A DNA stretch of 64,000 bases, taken from assembly GCF_900343015.1 (NCBI RefSeq), contig NZ_LR025108.1, forward strand, positions 372,001 to 436,000. Direction: 5' to 3'. Numbering within the stretch: position 1 is the first letter of the stretch; the number at the start of each line of letters is the position of its first letter. The position numbers and the translations under genes are program-made. This DNA is from Arsenophonus endosymbiont of Aleurodicus dispersus. Lineage in GTDB: Bacteria > Pseudomonadota > Gammaproteobacteria > Enterobacterales > Enterobacteriaceae. A model generated the notes under the pieces. The model was not told where the DNA came from. It made no database searches and saw only the letters and a program-made list of their open reading frames with translations. Shown one piece after another: positions 58,219-64,000 of this stretch.

Positions 58219-58294
<76 letters not shown>

Positions 58295-58318
58295 TTTAAA
58301 ATTTAGATATAAGTAAAA

Positions 58319-58403
<85 letters not shown>

Positions 58404-58498
58404 TAATTTTTATCTTAAGTGTTCAGCTTAAAATGCTACTTCGCAAAATACTTAAGATAAAAGTTGCAGCTGATTAAAGTCAGGAAGCTAGATTCATA

Positions 58499-58573
58499 GC
58501 GGGCATCTTATAATGGATATTATCTCAGCCTTCCAAGCTGATAATACGGGTTCGATTCCCGTTGCCCGCTCCA
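58499..58573 (+). tRNA. glyT: tRNA-Gly (TCC)
   Basis: 75 nt, CCA encoded, anticodon TCC at 58532-58534, acceptor GCGGGCA with TGCCCGC. Confidence 0.97.
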
Positions 58574-58578
58574 AATAT

Positions 58579-58654
58579 GTTGATATAGCTCAGCTGGTAG
58601 AGCACACCCTTGGTAAGGGTGAGGTCGGCAGTTCAAGTCTGCCTATCAGCACCA
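58579..58654 (+). tRNA. thrT: tRNA-Thr (GGT)
   Basis: 76 nt, CCA encoded, anticodon GGT at 58612-58614. The acceptor GTTGATA pairs with TATCAGC through one T-G wobble where E. coli has GCTGATA. It lies only five bases after glyT. Confidence 0.96.
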
Positions 58655-58944
58655 CTCCTAGAATGTGTGCTTAATTGTTATCAAAGATAAAAAAACCGCA
58701 TGTTAACGCACAATCTGCCATGTTTACCATGGTAAAAACACTTTAACTGCCACAATACCAGTATTAACGAATAACATGATCACTTGTATAGTGCAAATGG
58801 ATTGCACATGGTTGATTACCATAAATCAAATTTTTTATTAAGCAAATAAATTTCTTTGTTATTATTTAGGCAGTAGAATAATTTTTTAGAAAAAAAATTA
58901 ATCTTCTCAATAATCTTTCTAATTTTAATTAATAAATTACTATT
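58655..58944. other. Gap between thrT and bfr ghost
   Basis: In E. coli tufB follows thrT, and bfd precedes bfr. I could read neither here. A perfect 14-base palindrome TTTACCATGGTAAA near 58720 is the only visible structure. The order jumps from thrT to bfr, so a deletion or rearrangement boundary is inside. Confidence 0.5.
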
Positions 58945-59290
58945 TTTAAAAAAACTTTTTTATTTTTTTTATAGATTAATAGAGAATGCGGTTATTGTCA
59001 TCAATCAATATTTTTTACATGCACTTATGTTTTAAAATTAGGTGTTATTATATATAAATTATATTGAATATGAATAATCTACTAATTAGATGAAATATGC
59101 TAATAAATATATAGAAAGTCTCCTAGATTATAAATCTATACTAAATTTATAGAATTTAGATAAATTAAATATTAGTAAGAATGTTCAAGAAATGCTAAAA
59201 TAAAATTTACTTCTTCAACTTTAGTTGAAGATCTTTGTTTAGTAATTTTTGAAGTAGATAACGCAATTTGATTTTAGAGCAAGCATAGGA
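58945..59290 (+). pseudogene. bfr: Ghost of bacterioferritin
   Basis: Plus-strand translation reads VIVINQYFLHALMF near 58998, then MKYANKYIESLL, LNISKNVQEMLK and LLLQL, with stops between. This follows Bfr ELVAINQYFLHARMF, MKHADRYIERIL, LNIGEDVEEMLR and LALEL at the right spacing. bfr directly precedes rpsJ in E. coli. The iron store is dead at this site. Confidence 0.85.
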
Positions 59291-59419
59291 CTTAAAATTT
59301 TCCTACGTCTTAGTTTGGTAAATAAAAATCATACTAACTAATAGTAATTTTTATTTATTAAAATTCAAAGAAATGTTATATGGTTATAAATAAATTTTAT
59401 GCAATTTTTTTATCTGTGC

Positions 59420-59447
59420 TTGCTCTTATTTTGAAATTACGTATAAT
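59420..59447 (+). promoter_or_regulatory. Probable S10 operon promoter
   Basis: TTGCTC at 59420-59425, a 16-base spacer and a perfect TATAAT at 59442-59447, about 180 bases before rpsJ. This leader length is like the E. coli S10 leader, where L4 represses the operon. Confidence 0.6.
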
Positions 59448-59544
59448 GCATGGGCTTTTTGATTTTAAAAGCATAGCTGCAAAAGGCTATACAAGCAGTA
59501 AAACTGCATTAAAATTAATGCCTGCTATTTACAGGTTATTATGA

Positions 59545-59937
<393 letters not shown>

Positions 59938-59969
59938 TCAGGTCGTTGCGTGATTAAGAGGTTGAAAAA

Positions 59970-60599
59970 ATGATTGGTTTAGTCGGAAGAAAAGTAGGAA
60001 TGACACGTATCTTCACTCAAGATGGTGTTTCTGTTCCTGTAACCGTTATCGAAATTGAAAATAACCGAGTGACTCAGGTGAAGAGTCTGGAAACAGATGG
60101 TTATAATGCAATTCAGGTCACTACTGGTAGTAAAAAAGCAATCCGTGTAAAGAAACCAGAAGCTGGTCATTTTGCTAAAGTTGGTGTTGAAGCTGGCCGT
60201 ATCCTACGTGAATTTCGTTTGAATGAAAACGAATATTTTTCTGTAGGTCAAAGCATTAGTGTTGAAATTTTTGCTGACATCAAGAAAGTAGACGTTACTG
60301 GTACCTCTAAAGGTAAGGGTTTTGCTGGTACTATTAAACGCTGGAATTTTCACACTCAGGACACTACTCATGGTAACTCCCTATCACACCGTGTTCCGGG
60401 TTCTATTGGTCAAAACCAAACTCCTGGTAAGGTATTTAAAGGCAAGAAAATGGCTGGTCAATTAGGTAATGAACGTGTAACTGTTCAAAGTCTAGATGTA
60501 GTACGTGTTGACGCTGAGCGTAATTTTATGTTGGTCAAGGGTGCTGTTCCAGGTGCTAATGGTAGTAATCTGATTGTAAAACCAGCTGTTAAAGCATAA
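59970..60599 (+). CDS. rplC: 50S ribosomal protein L3
   Basis: 209 residues, equal to E. coli. L3 has a globular domain and a long loop reaching the peptidyl transferase centre ([20 protein letters not shown] then [18 protein letters not shown]), with the Gln that is methylated by PrmB. Starts 32 bases after rpsJ behind AAGAGG. Confidence 0.98.
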   Translation: MIGLVGRKVGMTRIFTQDGVSVPVTVIEIENNRVTQVKSLETDGYNAIQVTTGSKKAIRVKKPEAGHFAKVGVEAGRILREFRLNENEYFSVGQSISVEIFADIKKVDVTGTSKGKGFAGTIKRWNFHTQDTTHGNSLSHRVPGSIGQNQTPGKVFKGKKMAGQLGNERVTVQSLDVVRVDAERNFMLVKGAVPGANGSNLIVKPAVKA

Positions 60600-60619
60600 T
60601 CTCGAGGAGATAGATAGGA

Positions 60620-61225
60620 ATGGAATTGGTAATACAAGACGCGCAAGGCGCGCTGATTGTTTCCGAATCTACCTTCGGGTGTGATTTCAATGAAGCGCTT
60701 GTTCATCAAGTAGTTAATGCGTATGCAGCTGTTACTCGTCAAGGTACTCGTGCTCAGAAAAATCGAGCTGAGGTTTCAGGTTCTGGTAAAAAAATATGGC
60801 GTCAGAAAGGTACTGGTCGTGCACGTGCTGGTTCAGTTAAGAGCCCAATTTGGCGATCTGGTGGTATTACCTTTGCGGCAAGACCTCAGGATCACAGTCA
60901 AAAAGTAAATAAAAAGATGTATCGCGGTGCTTTGAAAAGCATATTATCTGAATTAGTACGTAAAAATCGTCTAATTATTGTTGCAAAATTTGCGATAGAA
61001 GCACCTAAAACTAAGCTTTTAGTGCAAAAATTAAAGAAAATGGGACTAGATGACGTATTGATCATCATGAATGATATTGATGAAAATTTATTTTTAGCCG
61101 CCCGTAACTTATATAAAGTTGACATCTGTAATGCGAACAGGATCGATCCGATTAGTCTAATTTACTTCTGCAAGGTAGTTATGACTACTGATGCTGTGGA
61201 GCAAATTGAGGAGATGTTAGCATGA
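60620..61225 (+). CDS. rplD: 50S ribosomal protein L4
   Basis: 201 residues, equal to E. coli. The exit-tunnel loop ([20 protein letters not shown], then SPIWRSGG) is intact. Outside translation, L4 is in E. coli the repressor of this operon and a modulator of RNase E. GAGGAGA precedes the ATG. The stop overlaps rplW by four bases. Confidence 0.98.
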   Translation: MELVIQDAQGALIVSESTFGCDFNEALVHQVVNAYAAVTRQGTRAQKNRAEVSGSGKKIWRQKGTGRARAGSVKSPIWRSGGITFAARPQDHSQKVNKKMYRGALKSILSELVRKNRLIIVAKFAIEAPKTKLLVQKLKKMGLDDVLIIMNDIDENLFLAARNLYKVDICNANRIDPISLIYFCKVVMTTDAVEQIEEMLA

Positions 61226-61524
61226 TCAGTGAAGAATGTATGCTAAAAATACTATTTAGACCACATGTTTCCGAAAAAGCTTCTACAGCTATGGAAAATA
61301 ATAACACCATAGTACTTAAAGTATCGAAAGATGTGACTAAAGCAGCAATTAAGGCTGCAGTACAAAGACTGTTCAAAGTTGAAGTAACCGATGTAAATAC
61401 TTTAATAGTTAAAGGCAAAACTAAACGTCACGGTAAGTTAATTGGTCGTCGTAGTGGCTGGAAAAAAGCTTATATAACTCTGAAAAAAGGCAATAATCTG
61501 AATTTCATCGGTTTTACAGAGTAA
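61222..61524 (+). CDS. rplW: 50S ribosomal protein L23
   Basis: 100 residues, equal to E. coli. L23 sits at the tunnel exit and is the docking site for SRP (ffh in this window) and trigger factor. [20 protein letters not shown] and [20 protein letters not shown] are family-typical. Start ATGA overlaps the rplD stop. Confidence 0.98.
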   Translation: MISEECMLKILFRPHVSEKASTAMENNNTIVLKVSKDVTKAAIKAAVQRLFKVEVTDVNTLIVKGKTKRHGKLIGRRSGWKKAYITLKKGNNLNFIGFTE

Positions 61525-61543
61525 GTCTTAGGAGTCAAGAATA

Positions 61544-62368
61544 ATGGCAGTTGTTAAATGTAACCCTACGTCTCCAGGCCGTCGCCACGTAGTTAAAGTG
61601 GTTAACTCTAATCTCCATAAGGGTAAACCTTATGCTCTGTTGCTAGAAAAAAGTAATAAAACTGGTGGACGTAACAATAATGGCCATATTACTACGCGTC
61701 ATATTGGTGGTGGTCATAAACAGCGTTATCGTCTGATAGATTTTAAACGTAATAAAGATGGTATTGCTGCTACTGTTGAGCAGCTGGAATATGATCCAAA
61801 CCGTTCTGCTAATATTGCATTAGTTCTTTATAAAGATGGAGAACGTCGCTATATTTTAGCACCAAAAGGCTTAAAAGCGAGTGACCAAATTCAGTCTGGT
61901 GCAGATGCAGCAATTAAAGTAGGTAATGCTTTACCTATGCGTAATATTCCTGTCGGTTCAAAGGTTCATAGTGTTGAGCTTCAACCTGATAAAGGTGGTC
62001 AACTAGCTCGTTCTGCTGGTGCTTATGTGCAAATCGTTGCACGTGATGGTGGTTATGTAACTATCCGTTTACGTTCTGGCGAAATGCGTAAAGTACTTTC
62101 TGATTGTCGTGCGACAATAGGTGAAGTTGGTAATGCAGAGCATATGTTACGTGTTCTAGGTAAAGCTGGTGCTAGCCGCTGGCGTGGAATTCGCCCTACT
62201 GTACGTGGTACAGCGATGAATCCAGTAGACCATCCACATGGTGGTGGTGAAGGTCGTAACTTTGGTAAACATCCAGTAACACCTTGGGGAGTTCAAACTA
62301 AAGGTAAGAAGACCCGTAGCAATACTCGTACTGACAAATATATCGTACGTTACCGTTCTAAAAAGTAA
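61544..62368 (+). CDS. rplB: 50S ribosomal protein L2
   Basis: 274 residues (273 in E. coli). L2 is needed for subunit joining and peptidyl transfer. The conserved His lies in [20 protein letters not shown] near residue 230. TAGGAGT precedes the ATG. Confidence 0.98.
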   Translation: MAVVKCNPTSPGRRHVVKVVNSNLHKGKPYALLLEKSNKTGGRNNNGHITTRHIGGGHKQRYRLIDFKRNKDGIAATVEQLEYDPNRSANIALVLYKDGERRYILAPKGLKASDQIQSGADAAIKVGNALPMRNIPVGSKVHSVELQPDKGGQLARSAGAYVQIVARDGGYVTIRLRSGEMRKVLSDCRATIGEVGNAEHMLRVLGKAGASRWRGIRPTVRGTAMNPVDHPHGGGEGRNFGKHPVTPWGVQTKGKKTRSNTRTDKYIVRYRSKK

Positions 62369-62379
62369 TTAGAGGATAA

Positions 62380-62661
<282 letters not shown>

Positions 62662-62672
62662 GTGAGGAAGAG

Positions 62673-64000
<1,328 letters not shown>

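Noticed and set aside
58719-58732. The palindrome TTTACCATGGTAAA as an operator
   Set aside because: A single short palindrome in AT-rich DNA without a neighbouring promoter or regulator is not enough evidence.

Overview
The window is a 64 kb piece of a strongly AT-rich, shrinking gammaproteobacterial genome, most likely a vertically inherited insect endosymbiont of the Enterobacterales. The proteins, the tmRNA, the rRNAs and the local gene orders (smpB-ratA-recN-nadK-grpE, lepA-lepB-rnc-era-recO-pdxJ-acpS-yfhL-tadA-purL, recA-alaS-csrA-serV-argV, ffh-rpsP-rimM-trmD-rplS, bamD-rluD-yfiH-clpB-rrn, birA-coaA-thrU-tyrU-glyT-thrT, bfr-S10 operon) are those of E. coli and its relatives. The yggS-proC-yggT order is, as I recall it, more like Yersinia, Serratia and Sodalis than E. 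coli. A Sodalis-allied symbiont is therefore my best guess, but that is inference. Intact genes cover only about 60-65% of the window. The rest is AT-rich sequence in which I can still read, by hand translation, decayed copies of the genes expected from synteny.

Layout. 0.1-8.1 kb: lpd, then acnB/yacL ghosts, mscS, an argP ghost, rpiA, a serA ghost, ygfZ and a recJ ghost. 8.3-16.1 kb: prfB (with its programmed frameshift), lysS, a cation diffusion transporter, tmRNA and smpB, then ratA/recN/nadK ghosts and grpE. 17-28.4 kb: lepA, dead lepB, rnc, era, a recO ghost, pdxJ, acpS, yfhL, tadA with an in-frame UGA, and purL with two frameshifts. 28.6-31.5 kb (minus strand): an rdgB ghost, yggT, a proC ghost, yggS, ruvX and a yqgE ghost. 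33-39 kb: a pncC ghost, recA, alaS, csrA, tRNA-Ser and tRNA-Arg. 39-48 kb: gshA/luxS ghosts, ffh-rpsP-rimM-trmD-rplS, a bamD ghost, rluD and a yfiH ghost. 48-57 kb: clpB reduced to its core, then a complete rRNA operon (16S, tRNA-Ala, 23S with an intervening sequence in helix 25, 5S). 57-64 kb: birA, a coaA ghost, four tRNAs, a bfr ghost and the S10 ribosomal protein operon, cut in rplP by the window end.

Function. What survives is mostly information processing: ribosomal proteins, tRNA synthetases, RF2, tmRNA/SmpB trans-translation, SRP, LepA, RNase III, Era, tRNA and rRNA modification (TadA, TrmD, RluD, RimM, RuvX), and chaperones (GrpE, ClpB core). A few metabolic functions remain: Lpd, RpiA, PdxJ, AcpS, BirA, and PurL perhaps failing. 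Serine, proline and glutathione synthesis, NAD kinase, pantothenate kinase, AI-2 synthesis, BAM lipoprotein BamD, signal peptidase I and much DNA repair are lost from their syntenic sites. This suggests dependence on a host or partner symbiont.

I found no defence system, CRISPR array, phage or insertion sequence. The most interesting features are genes caught while failing or being rescued: tadA UGA, purL poly(A) slip, clpB without its N domain, the decayed LexA box before recA, the altered RF2 frameshift stimulator, and the 23S intervening sequence.
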